A stretch of DNA of 64,000 bases, from positions 1 through 64,000 of the forward strand of contig NZ_JADPKA010000095.1 in assembly GCF_023073715.1 (NCBI RefSeq), given 5' to 3'. Source of the DNA: Bradyrhizobium sp. 164 (GTDB lineage: Bacteria > Pseudomonadota > Alphaproteobacteria > Rhizobiales > Xanthobacteraceae). How positions within the stretch are numbered: the stretch's first letter is position 1; each line of letters opens with the position of its first letter. Of the stretch, positions 1 to 7,957 are shown in pieces. Below the pieces are notes generated by a model that had not been told where the DNA came from, searched no databases, and saw only the letters and a program-made list of their open reading frames with translations. The position numbers were made by a program, and so were the translations under genes.

Positions 1-171
1 GAACTGCTTGATCATCTGGCCGCGGAAGTAATTGAACCAGACGAGGCCACCGACGAGCGCGGCGAGAAGCGCGCCGACGATGATGAACCACAGCACCGGT
101 CGGACCGGACGCTTGGGAGCCTTGTTGTCGATCGGTTGGCCCGAAATCTTGTGTTCGGCTACGATATTCAT
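1..171 (-). CDS. RND efflux periplasmic adaptor (HlyD/AcrA-like), N-terminal part only
   Basis: Only the first 57 codons are in the window; the gene runs off the left edge. The ATG at 171 is followed by a short Lys/Arg-rich cytoplasmic stretch with a KAPKRPVRPV motif. One hydrophobic segment then follows at about residues 27-46, ending in WFNYFRGQMI, the usual anchor of RND membrane-fusion proteins in this group. The family bridges an inner-membrane RND permease to an outer-membrane channel. The start lies one base after the stop of the TetR gene, so the two are translationally linked and the regulator probably controls this pump. The permease should lie beyond the left edge. Family assignment from an N-terminus alone is moderately sure. 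Confidence 0.65.
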   Translation of the reverse strand, partial: MNIVAEHKISGQPIDNKAPKRPVRPVLWFIIVGALLAALVGGLVWFNYFRGQMIKQF

Positions 172-172
172 G

Positions 173-874
173 TCATGCACTTTCTGCAATCGCCGCCTTG
201 CCGGCATTCGCGGCCTGATTGTGGCCCAGATGCGCAGCAATTGCGGCGTCGTTAAGTCCGATACCTCTCAGGAGAAACTCACAGAGCTGCCGCTCCAGAT
301 CGTTTGCCTTGCCGTAAGCGAGACAGGGCGTGGCCGGCAGCCTGGTCATCGCCGCCGTCATCAGCGAATGATGCGCGAACCAGAACAGGTTGAGCGGATC
401 GCCAGTGCACGGCCGTGCGTCCCCTGCGGCAACGGCACGCTCGAGTGAGGCGACGAAGACAGCCCCGATCAGCGTCTCGATCTTGGCATAGAGCAAGCGG
501 GCGAATTCGCCATCATCCAAATGGCTCGTGGCCATCAGTCGCAGGCGCTGCGCCTCCTCCTGGTCGGGACCGTCGGCGATCTGAAGGAAGTGCCGGACCA
601 TGCCGCGGATCAGCTCGACCAAGGCAGCCGTCGACGGCTCCCGCTCGAGCAGCTCCATCAATGCTGGTTCCGCCTCGCACTCATCGCTGAGGATCTCGGC
701 ATACAGCGCCGCCTTGGAGGGGAAATGCTTGAACAGCAGCGCCTCGGAAATAGCAGCGGCGGCCGCCACGCTCTTGGTCGTGGTGCCGGTATAGCCATGC
801 CGGGCAAAACAGCATTTCGCGGCACGGAGGATCAATTGACGCCTCAGGTCGCTCGTCATACGCAATGAGCTCAT
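173..874 (-). CDS. TetR/AcrR-family transcriptional regulator
   Basis: This is a repressor of the TetR family, about 233 residues. The N-terminal helix-turn-helix is clear: ILRAAKCCFARHGY, then TTTKSVAAAAAISEALLFKHF, the standard recognition-helix pattern ending in the F/Y-HFxSK motif. The C-terminal ligand domain is generic. The ATG at 874 is chosen; ATG 859 is equally possible and a TTG at 886 would sit inside the operator-like repeat. No good ribosome site precedes any of them, so the message may be nearly leaderless. The gene is followed after one base by an RND adaptor, so autoregulation of an efflux operon is the natural inference. The ligand is unknown. Confidence 0.85.
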   Translation of the reverse strand: MSSLRMTSDLRRQLILRAAKCCFARHGYTGTTTKSVAAAAAISEALLFKHFPSKAALYAEILSDECEAEPALMELLEREPSTAALVELIRGMVRHFLQIADGPDQEEAQRLRLMATSHLDDGEFARLLYAKIETLIGAVFVASLERAVAAGDARPCTGDPLNLFWFAHHSLMTAAMTRLPATPCLAYGKANDLERQLCEFLLRGIGLNDAAIAAHLGHNQAANAGKAAIAESA

Positions 875-875
875 G

Positions 876-893
876 TGAGTGAGCAAGCACTCA
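876..893. promoter_or_regulatory. Probable TetR operator
   Basis: Perfect 6-bp inverted repeat TGAGTG / CACTCA around a 6-bp centre, directly in front of the TetR start codon. TGAGTG-type dyads are common operators for TetR-family efflux regulators. That binding occurs here is inference. Confidence 0.5.
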
Positions 894-960
894 CCCGCGC
901 AAAAGTCAAGCTAATTGGTGCGACGCAACCTCTGAGACTATCAAAAGGTATTCTGGGGTT

Positions 961-2107
961 CTAAATCGGCCGGAAGCCGAGATCGCCGCGAACCCGGTTG
1001 ATGATGTAAGTCCCGTTCCGGCTGGGCAAAATCAGCTCAAGGCCAGCGCTGTCAATCTGAACATTGGCAAACCTGAACATTGGCAAACCTGACATTGGCA
1101 AACCTGAGCGCGCGCTCTCCTGGGCCCCGACCATGGTGAAATGGTCCTGGTGGCCCTTAAGATAGGCCATGAACACGACGCCGGTCTTGTAGAAGCGCGC
1201 GACAGCGGCACCGTCCCCCGAGCACGTCGCCGGCGGCCAATCGCGACAGCGCGTAGGACGCCGCCGGCGCAATCGCGTCGAAGATGCCGAGCAGCGCGTG
1301 CGAGAAACCCCGCTCATCCCGGCGATCAGCTCCGCATAATTGAAGTCGTTGCCGGTGTACATCTTGATGCGCTTGTCGAGGCGCCGTCGCATGTCGATCT
1401 CGCGCTGCTTGTCAAGCAGCGAGACCTGAACACCATCGACCTTGGCGGCGTTGCCGTTGATGATGGCAACGGCGGTGTCCATCGCCTCGTCGAGATCTTG
1501 TGTGCCCCAGTATCCCGTCAATGCCGGATCGAACATGCCGCCGAGCCAGTGGATGATCACGCGCTCTCGAACCTGCGGCAGCACGCGGTCATATACCTTG
1601 GCGTAGTCGTCGGCGTCCGGCCGAGTTTTTGCGAGCGCGCGATGCCATCAGAATGATGCGGCCGCCGACCTTCTCGACCGCGGAGATCTGCTCCTCATAG
1701 GCGCGGATCACGTCGTCGATGGTCTTGGCATCCTCCACGCAAGACGATCGGTGCCGGCGCCCGAAAACACCAGCGCATTGCGCCGCTTCGCGGCAGACCC
1801 CGAGCGCGTGATCAGCTCCAGCGAGGTCGGCCAGTCCAGGTCCATGCCGCGCTGCGCGCTGTCCATGGCCTGGGCGACACCAAGCCCGAGATCCCAGACG
1901 TGCTCGCGGAACGCGATGGTCTTGTCCCAATCGACCGCGACCGAGAGCCAGGGATCGTTGTCGCAAAGGCATCGGCGACAATGTGCACGGCCGAGAACGC
2001 GATGCAGTTGAGCGGACCTTCGAGCTTTGCGGGGAATTCTCGATCGAACGATCGGCTTTCGGCAGCTTGAGCGACAATGAGGATATCGGCTGGACGGGCC
2101 TGTTCAT
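961..2107 (-). pseudogene. Decayed DUF993 family gene
   Basis: DUF993 proteins (about 385 residues, TIM-barrel-like, usually in sugar or inositol catabolic operons) are recognisable here in pieces scattered over all three minus frames. The N-terminal SLKLPKADRSIE lies near 2060. PLNCIAFSAVHIVADAFA follows in another frame, then DPWLSVAVDWDKTIAFREH and VFSGAGTD. EDAKTIDDVIRAYEEQ lies near 1720 and VRERVIIHWLGGMFDPAL near 1560, with KMYTGNDFNYAELIAG next. The tail KTGVVFMAYLKGHQDHF follows a further shift. At least four or five frameshifts are needed to join them, so the gene is dead. The span of 1.15 kb matches a full-length ancestor. A short tandem repeat at 1062-1107 expands the C-terminal part. 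Confidence 0.75.
1062..1107. repeat. Three tandem copies of a 15-bp unit
   Basis: The unit CATTGGCAAACCTGA occurs three times in a row with one-base variation, within the DUF993 pseudogene. It looks like slippage after loss of selection. Confidence 0.8.
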
Positions 2108-2124
2108 GATTTCGGACCTCTCCC

Positions 2125-2245
2125 CGTCATTGCGAGGAGCCACCCGGTTCGGCCTTCGGCCGGCCGGACCTAAACTCCGCGACCAAGCAATCCAGACTGT
2201 CTCCGCGGAGGCATTCTGGATTGCTTCGCTTCGCTCGCAATGACG
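2125..2245. repeat. Palindromic intergenic repeat, family A (GTCATTGCGAGG...CGCAATGACG)
   Basis: The ends CGTCATTGCGAG and CTCGCAATGACG are inverted. The interior holds a second near-palindrome, GCAATCCAGA against TCTGGATTGC. Such elements are widespread between genes in alphaproteobacteria. Confidence 0.8.
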
Positions 2246-2255
2246 GCTCAACAGA

Positions 2256-2403
2256 CATCGACACTTGTGCAATAGACCTCAGGCCTTGATCGGGGCGACG
2301 TCGATCCAGCGCCGCTCTTACCAGCTCTTGAGTGCGGATTCGGCGAGCTGCACACGTTTGACGCTTCGAGCAGCGTGAACTTGTAGGGCTCATCCTCGTA
2401 GAC
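2256..2403 (-). pseudogene. C-terminal remnant of an unidentified enzyme gene
   Basis: The minus strand reads YEDEPYKFTLLEAS, and after a shift RVQLAESALKSW, a stop, then ERRWIDVAPIKA and a stop. This looks like the tail of a catabolic enzyme. A Gfo/Idh-type oxidoreductase would fit next to DUF993 genes, but I cannot confirm that. It is fused in frame to the istB fragment upstream, which shows that an insertion or deletion joined the two. Confidence 0.35.
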
Positions 2404-2592
2404 GTGATGATCCTTGCGCGCGATGTCACGCTCGCGCAGCAGGATCAGCGTCTCACGCGCCGACAGGTTCGCGCGCGCCGCCTCCTCGAGCAGGTTGTCG
2501 AGCTGGTCGCGGATGCCGGAGAGCTGCAATCGCACCAGCATGGCCTCGAGCCGATCGATTGGCGCTTCAGTAGCTTTTTTTGTACGCGCCAT
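2404..2592 (-). pseudogene. istB: istB fragment (IS21-family ATPase helper), N-terminal 63 codons
   Basis: The product begins MARTKKATEAPIDRLEAM and continues LQLSGIRDQLDNLLEEAAR...SARETLILLRERDIARKDH, the N-terminal domain of IstB transposition proteins (normally about 250-280 residues). Homology stops abruptly after KDHH and the frame runs on into unrelated sequence, so the AAA+ domain (Walker A and B) is missing and the gene is dead. Its ATG overlaps the stop of istA (TGATG), the usual arrangement in IS21 elements. Confidence 0.75.
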
Positions 2593-2864
2593 CAGAAGCT
2601 CCCTCCGATCGCTGCTTCGTATTCGGCAAGAGGACGCAACAACGAGGGCAGTGGAGAAGGCGCCGGCACTGTCGGTGTCGCGATTGCCGGTCGGCAGAAG
2701 GCGCCAGTGCGACCGGCAACCCCGTCGAGGTGGGCGGAACCGATGATCCGCAGCCGGCGACCTTCCGATTGCTTATGGACCGCAACCTCGCGCATGCCGT
2801 GGCGGATGCGCACGTCGCCGGCCGCAACCGTCACCGCCACGCGCTCGCCGATCGATCTTTTCAA
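2592..2864 (-). pseudogene. istA: istA fragment (IS21-family transposase), C-terminal about 90 codons
   Basis: The minus strand encodes HIRHGMREVAVH-like and HLDGVAGRTGAF motifs and ends LLRPLAEYEAAIGGSF before a stop. That is the conserved tail of IS21 IstA transposases. The catalytic DDE core and helix-turn-helix that should lie upstream are absent, so only the end of the gene survives. Together with the istB fragment it marks a single truncated IS21 copy. Confidence 0.7.
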
Positions 2865-3803
2865 GCGAGGTCTGATGCTTTGGCATCGCGGTCTCCGTTC
2901 CCGCAAAAAATGGACGCTAAGCCCGACAACATTCATTAAAATAGGAAGAAACATAATTTACACCACTCCGACGCACCGGGGCGGCTATGCTAACGCCTGG
3001 ACGGAGCGAGGTTCCCGTTGCGGGCTGGCTGATTCCTCGTGGAAACGGCGAACCGTATCTGCCCAACCCGATCTTAGCCGAGACGGCAGACTCGGCGTGC
3101 ACCTCCCACCACAGGCCAACGGTTCGCGTATCTCGCCCGCGCTGGTGAGGCGCCACGGGGCATCATCCGACGGTGTCTCGCCAGCCGACATGGAGGAACT
3201 CCATGAGGATCCAGACGCCGGACGGACCTGGGCAGCGAGTTCAATTTTGAACTCCTTGGATATCGGAGCGGGAGCACTCTATCAGAACTATGCGTTTCTC
3301 TGACTGTGCTTTCGACGCGCGATTACGGAGCTCACGCAGACGCGAATGCTTGCTCTGGGAGGCTCGACGCAAGGGGGTGATCGAACCAGCGGAATAAGAA
3401 AGACCCAATCAGCGACGGCTCCTTGGGGGCGGACCACCGCGTTTGGGCTGTGCGCTACAATTCGCCGCCACCGGCCAAATTTTATTGATGGACAAGCCGG
3501 CGCTCCGCGGCAGCCACTACACATCTGCACGAGAAGCCGCGTGAACCGAGAACGGGTCCGCTATGCACCGGCCCCAGCAACAGACTTACGCCGCCGTCAG
3601 TATTTTTACTCCGCTTTGCTTAGCACATCTGCTCTCGACTACGCGCCTCATCGCCAGGAATGCCCTCACGCGCGCCGCGGCACTTCAAGAAATTCATTTT
3701 CATTCGACGCTGCCGAGGTCAGCATGAGCGAAGCGTTGCGAGTAATCGCTGCGGCTTGGCTGTAGCGCGGCGCAGAAATTTACGCTAGCTTCTGCTTGCG
3801 AGT
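2865..3803. other. Gene-poor stretch in the accessory region
   Basis: About 0.9 kb without a recognisable gene on either strand. It contains a more AT-rich patch near 2925-2965, unlike the surrounding chromosome. Open frames here are short and lack any familiar motif. It probably consists of eroded mobile DNA. Confidence 0.5.
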
Positions 3804-3809
3804 TTGCAA

Positions 3810-4073
3810 ATGCGTGCCCGCATCCGATCTCTCCGAAGACAACGAGCGACCATTCGACCGCTTGCCCCCTCCCATCGTCAGAGCTGGGATAATCCGGACA
3901 ATGACGAAATCTGGTTTGAGTTGGCGCGTGCTATCGGACGTCAGCTCGCACGGGATGAACATCACGGTTCGGGGCAGCCGATAGAGGACCGGCATGACGA
4001 CAGCGTCATCGAAGAAAACGGCCGTACTATACGCCCGTTATTCCAGCGACATGCAAAAGGCGACCTCGATTGA
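3810..4073 (+). CDS. Small ORF overlapping the recombinase start
   Basis: An 87-codon frame whose middle part, WDNPDNDEIWFELARAIG then RQLARDEHHG, looks like real protein: acidic, helical and unlike typical out-of-frame noise. Its last 80 bases overlap the 5' end of the recombinase in another frame. Small genes often precede large serine recombinases and are translationally coupled to them; a recombination directionality factor is one possibility, but nothing in the sequence proves it. The true start may be internal. It could also be a chance frame. Confidence 0.35.
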   Translation: MRARIRSLRRQRATIRPLAPSHRQSWDNPDNDEIWFELARAIGRQLARDEHHGSGQPIEDRHDDSVIEENGRTIRPLFQRHAKGDLD

Positions 4074-5697
4074 CGGTCAGCTATTGCTCTGCCGGAAGGT
4101 CGCATTGCGCAACAACCTCGATGTCATCGGCGAGTTTGTGGATGCCGCAAAATCTGGTCTTACCGAAGGTGCGAGGGACGGCTATCAACGTTTGCTCAAC
4201 GGGGTGCGAAACCAGGACTTTGACGTGGTCGTGGTTGAACATTTCGACCGCTTGTCGCGTGATCCCGCAACCATCCAGCGTCTCAAGCAGGTTTTCGAGT
4301 TCAATGGCGTCGAGCTGATGGATCAGAAAGGGGTCTATGCGACCGCCACTGACATCAGCATTGCAAGTCTCTACAATACGATTTACAAGCCGCAGCTCGC
4401 CGAAAAGGTTCGGCGCGGCCACGACAACGCTGTTGCCAACGGAAGAATTCCTGGCTCATACGCCTATGGTTATCGACCGAGGCCGGGCGCGCCGGGCGAA
4501 CGCGTGATCGATGAGAACGAAGCAAAGATTGTGCTCCGCATCTTCACCGAATATGCAGCGGGCCGCTCGACCCGAACTATCGCCGCTGATCTCACCCGCG
4601 AAGGCGTGCCCTCACCCGGTGCAACTCGTCACAAGAACAAGGCTGGTCGTACCACCTGGAATCATCAGTGCATCACAGGCGGTCGGCATGGTCGCGGCAT
4701 TATCGGCAACGATCTATATATCGGCGAGATACATTGGAACGTTCGCTCGACAATTCTCAACCCGGAGACCCAGAAGAAACAGAAGCGCCGCAATCCAGAA
4801 GAGCGCCACATCATAGTCAAAAAGCCGGAGCTACGGATCGTTCCGCAAGTGCTCTGGAATCGAGCGCAGGAGGTTCGTAGCGCGCGCGCCGTATCTATGT
4901 TCGGACCGACTGGCAAGCCGCGGCGTCGCGCCGTGATCCCGCGCAACAATGAGCATCCGCTTGCCGGTGTGCTCCGGTGCGGCGTCTGCAATGGCCACAT
5001 GCGAATCGCTCAATCCTCGCGTAACGGTGCACCGCGCGCGGCATGCGCGAGCGCGCATCAGCGGGGCACCTGCGAGCACACCCGCAGCTTCGACATGGAC
5101 GTTCTGCTCGAGGATGCCTCCGACAAAATCCAATTGAAATTGCTTTCGCCGAAAGCCATTGAAGAGGCGATGTGTGCCTGGAAGGAGGAGCGCAAAAACG
5201 ATCGGAACAAGGGCAGCGAACACGCTAAGCTAGAGCGTCGACGCCGCGTGTTGACTACCGAGATCGAACGCCTGTCATATGCCATCGCAAATAGCCGTCG
5301 GAAGCCGGACGAGTTGCTCAAGCGGATCGATGAGTGCGACGTGGAGCGGGAAAGCGTTGAAGAGCGCTTGCGGCTGCTGGGCGGTGGCGGCGAAAATGTC
5401 ATCGGCTTCGATCACTCGAAATTCAGTGACGGATACCGTTCGGAGGTTAGAAGGCTGGTCACCGCGCTCAAGACAAATCCCAAGGCGATCGAAACTCGCG
5501 TCGCTTTCCGCAACTTGATTGAATGCATAGTAGTGCATCCGGTTCCCAAGCGGATGCCCTACGAATATACCCCCTACCTGAACAGCTCCGCGCTTTACGG
5601 CAAGAAGCTTTTCCCTGAAAACCGTAGCAAGGAGCGAGAAATCAGCACGTTTGCTTACTACGACAATGGCAAGTCAGGGAAATCCGTGTCCTCGTAA
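3994..5697 (+). CDS. Large serine recombinase (site-specific integrase)
   Basis: 567 residues, the usual size for large serine integrases. The N-terminal resolvase domain (about residues 9-150) shows AVLYARYSSDMQ with the nucleophile at about Ser17 and the partner arginines in VVVEHFDRLSRD. A recombinase domain follows (about 175-300: GSYAYGYRP, FTEYAAGRSTRTIA). Next comes a zinc ribbon (CGVCNGHM ... CASAHQRGTC, about 330-360) and then a basic coiled-coil-like region (about 395-450). Such enzymes integrate and excise elements between attP and attB sites. The stop codon and last few codons lie on DNA that is antisense ybgC, which places the attachment site at the gene's 3' end. All catalytic features appear intact, so the element may still be mobile. 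Confidence 0.9.
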   Translation: MTTASSKKTAVLYARYSSDMQKATSIDGQLLLCRKVALRNNLDVIGEFVDAAKSGLTEGARDGYQRLLNGVRNQDFDVVVVEHFDRLSRDPATIQRLKQVFEFNGVELMDQKGVYATATDISIASLYNTIYKPQLAEKVRRGHDNAVANGRIPGSYAYGYRPRPGAPGERVIDENEAKIVLRIFTEYAAGRSTRTIAADLTREGVPSPGATRHKNKAGRTTWNHQCITGGRHGRGIIGNDLYIGEIHWNVRSTILNPETQKKQKRRNPEERHIIVKKPELRIVPQVLWNRAQEVRSARAVSMFGPTGKPRRRAVIPRNNEHPLAGVLRCGVCNGHMRIAQSSRNGAPRAACASAHQRGTCEHTRSFDMDVLLEDASDKIQLKLLSPKAIEEAMCAWKEERKNDRNKGSEHAKLERRRRVLTTEIERLSYAIANSRRKPDELLKRIDECDVERESVEERLRLLGGGGENVIGFDHSKFSDGYRSEVRRLVTALKTNPKAIETRVAFRNLIECIVVHPVPKRMPYEYTPYLNSSALYGKKLFPENRSKEREISTFAYYDNGKSGKSVSS

Positions 5698-5759
5698 TAG
5701 ACGCGGACCTGCATGTGGTGGCGGCCGTCGCGGATCTCGCCGTCGAGATGAGCTGTCAC
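5679..5759 (-). pseudogene. ybgC: ybgC 5' fragment (Tol-Pal acyl-CoA thioesterase), interrupted by the integrase element
   Basis: The minus strand reads from a GTG at 5759 (AAGAGG about ten bases upstream): MTAHLDGEIRDG, then HHMQVRVYYEDTDF. VYYEDTD is the hallmark of YbgC hotdog-fold thioesterases (active-site Asp), normally about 135-150 residues. Here it stops after 27 codons and runs into the recombinase gene read backwards, where the family's SGIVYHANY should follow. The neighbourhood agrees: ybgC normally follows the ruv genes and precedes tolQRAB-pal in this group. The rest of ybgC and the tol genes are not in this window. Confidence 0.8.
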
Positions 5760-5828
5760 GTCGCGAGCCTCTTGGCTTGTCGATAACCAGCCCGTTTTGC
5801 GCAAAAACCGCCGGCCGCGCAAGCCGAG

Positions 5829-6752
5829 CTAGGATACAACCGGCCGCCTCGTCCCACCCAGCGTCACCTCGACGATCTCAGGCGGCACGCCGACGCGGAG
5901 CGGCATGATGCTGCAACCGAGGCCGCCGGAGATGATCACGTCGCATTTCAGTCGGACATGGCCATAGGCGAGCCGTATGCCATGCTGCGGCGGGACCGCC
6001 GGCGACCAGCCAAGCAGGCGCACCTGACCGCCATGGGTATGGCCGGACAGTTGCAGCGCGACGCGCGCCGGGACGCGCGGCGCGATGTTAGGCTCATGCG
6101 CGAGCAGGATGATCGGCGCGTCATCCGTGACCTTGGCGAGCGTGGCGTTGAGATCGTCGGCACCGAAGTGCACCATGCTGCGGAAGCGTCGCGCCGGCAG
6201 GAAGGCGAGCTGATCGCCGAGACCCGCAAGCCAGAACGGGCGGCCGTCCTTGGTGAGACGCACGACATCGTTCTCGTAGACGGGTATACCGGCCGCTTCC
6301 AGCGCCCGATGCGCGATGGTTGGGCCATACCCGGCCCGTTGCACGGTCTTGTCGTCCCAATAATCGTGGTTGCCCATGACGGCGTGAACGCCGAGCGGCG
6401 CCCTGAGGCCGCCCAGCACTCTGGCCCATTCGCTCGACGGGATGGTACGGGTGACCTGGTGCAGGCCGGCGACATAGTCGCCGAGCAGCACGATGAGGTC
6501 GGCATTCAGCGCGTTGGTGCGGTCGACGATGGCCTCGATCCGCTCCAGCGGCATCCAGGGATCGCAGGCATGGATGTCGGCGATGACGGCGATTTTCAGC
6601 GGAAGATCCGTCGGCCATTGCCGCGGCGTCGGATGATAGCGGGTAACGCGGAGCCGCAGCATCGGCTCGACGCCGACACCGTAGGCCGCGGTCGAGGCGC
6701 CGAGGGCGGACAGGGCGCCGATGGAACGGATGAAATGACGGCGAGTGATCAT
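5829..6752 (-). CDS. Metallophosphoesterase with Tat-like leader (YkuE type)
   Basis: 308 residues from the ATG at 6752; a longer open frame upstream is out of character. The leader TRRHFIRSIGALSALG resembles a twin-arginine signal. All calcineurin-like metal motifs are present in order: VIADIHACD (D-x-H), LLGDYV (GD), VMGNHDYW (GNHD), LLAHEPN (H) and LSGHTHGGQ (GHTH). The YkuE-like branch hydrolyses phosphodiesters of lipid or nucleotide-sugar substrates on the outer face of the membrane; the exact substrate is unknown. It lies between ruvB (149 bases) and the interrupted ybgC on the same strand. Confidence 0.85.
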   Translation of the reverse strand: MITRRHFIRSIGALSALGASTAAYGVGVEPMLRLRVTRYHPTPRQWPTDLPLKIAVIADIHACDPWMPLERIEAIVDRTNALNADLIVLLGDYVAGLHQVTRTIPSSEWARVLGGLRAPLGVHAVMGNHDYWDDKTVQRAGYGPTIAHRALEAAGIPVYENDVVRLTKDGRPFWLAGLGDQLAFLPARRFRSMVHFGADDLNATLAKVTDDAPIILLAHEPNIAPRVPARVALQLSGHTHGGQVRLLGWSPAVPPQHGIRLAYGHVRLKCDVIISGGLGCSIMPLRVGVPPEIVEVTLGGTRRPVVS

Positions 6753-6901
6753 GGACGCTCGATGGTGATGCTGGTTCTCGATGCGACCCGATTGGAGCGG
6801 AATTGGGGTGCGCTCGTGCAGACCGTCTGCATCTCCGTGCAGGGACCTGCACAAGATTACCGGAAATTCATGAGAACTGGAGCACTTTGCACTTGCGCAA
6901 A

Positions 6902-7957
6902 TCAGTCGTCGCTCTCGTCCGAGCCGAACAGGCCGAACTGGGCCGCGTCGCGCGAGGGCTCGGCGAGACCGAGATGACGGAAGGCGTGCGAGGTGAGCAG
7001 GCGGCCGCGCGGGGTGCGCTGGAGATAGCCGCACTGGATCAGATAGGGCTCGATGATGTCCTCGATCGCATCGCGCGGCTCGGACAAAGCGGCGGCCATG
7101 GTCTCGACGCCGACCGGGCCGCCGCCATAGTTCTGCGCGATGGTCGTGAGGTAGCGGCGGTCCATGGCATCGAGGCCTGCGGCATCGACCTCGAGCGCGC
7201 TGAGTGCGTGGTCGGCGATCTTGCGGTCGATCTTGTCGGCATCGGCCGCCGAGGCGAAGTCGCGGACCCGGCGGAGCAGACGGCCCGCGATGCGCGGTGT
7301 GCCGCGGGCGCGGCGCGCGATCTCGTTGGCGCCATCGGCGGTCATGCCGACATTGAGCACGCGCGCGCCGCGGCTGACGATGCTTTCCAGTTCTTCAATG
7401 GTGTAGAAATTGAGCCGCACCGGAATGCCGAAGCGGTCGCGCAGCGGATTGGTCAGCAGGCCAGCGCGCGTGGTAGCGCCGACGAGGGTGAATTTCGACA
7501 GCTCGATCTTCACCGAGCGCGCCGCCGGGCCCTCGCCGATGATGAGGTCGAGCTGAAAGTCCTCCATCGCGGGATAGAGCACCTCTTCCACCGCCGGACT
7601 GAGGCGATGGATTTCGTCGATGAAGAGCACGTCGCGCTCTTCGAGGTTGGTGAGGAGAGCGGCGAGATCGCCGGCCTTGGCGATCACCGGCCCCGATGTG
7701 GCACGAAAGCCGACGCCCAGCTCCTTCGCCACGATCTGCGCCAGCGTGGTCTTGCCGAGACCCGGGGGACCCACGAACAGCACGTGATCCAGCGCCTCGC
7801 CGCGCTTGCGCGCCGCCTCGATGAAGATCGAGAGGTTCTTGCGCGCCTGCTGCTGGCCGACGAAGTCGGACAGCGATTGCGGGCGCAGCGCGGTGTCGCC
7901 GACATCATCGCTGCGGCGCTCGGGCGAGACCATGCGATTGGCCTTGGGATCGCTCAC
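6902..7957 (-). CDS. ruvB: Holliday junction branch migration helicase RuvB
   Basis: 351 residues, full length. RuvB is the AAA+ motor that forms hexamers on both sides of the RuvA-bound Holliday junction and drives branch migration. Walker A is GPPGLGKTTLA, Walker B LFIDEIH, and sensor residues lie in LVGATTRAG. The C-terminal winged helix ends LQRTPRGRLLT...AFRHLGL. The start overlaps the ruvA stop by four bases, so ruvC-ruvA-ruvB form one translationally coupled operon. Confidence 0.98.
   Translation of the reverse strand: MSDPKANRMVSPERRSDDVGDTALRPQSLSDFVGQQQARKNLSIFIEAARKRGEALDHVLFVGPPGLGKTTLAQIVAKELGVGFRATSGPVIAKAGDLAALLTNLEERDVLFIDEIHRLSPAVEEVLYPAMEDFQLDLIIGEGPAARSVKIELSKFTLVGATTRAGLLTNPLRDRFGIPVRLNFYTIEELESIVSRGARVLNVGMTADGANEIARRARGTPRIAGRLLRRVRDFASAADADKIDRKIADHALSALEVDAAGLDAMDRRYLTTIAQNYGGGPVGVETMAAALSEPRDAIEDIIEPYLIQCGYLQRTPRGRLLTSHAFRHLGLAEPSRDAAQFGLFGSDESDD

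Larger units (their letters stand above)
1..5693. mobile_element. Putative genomic island, right end at about 5680-5695 in ybgC
   Basis: A serine recombinase gene ends exactly where a ybgC reading frame on the opposite strand begins to be intact, as expected for integration of a recombinase-borne element into ybgC. The region to the left holds pseudogenes and an IS21 remnant, but no second ybgC half is visible within it. The left end is therefore either beyond position 1 or lost, and the left boundary given is only the window edge. Confidence 0.45.

Noticed and set aside
2404..3303. 299-codon plus-strand open frame over the IS21 remnant
   Set aside because: It runs antisense through the istA and istB remnants and the gene-poor stretch, with no motif.
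3300..3450. Possible tRNA as attachment site near the integrase
   Set aside because: A GATCGAACC stretch at about 3380 lacks the rest of the T-arm and no cloverleaf can be drawn; the integrase end lies in ybgC instead.
3346..3765. 139-codon plus-strand frame upstream of the recombinase
   Set aside because: No motif, no ribosome site and composition like random translation of GC-rich DNA.
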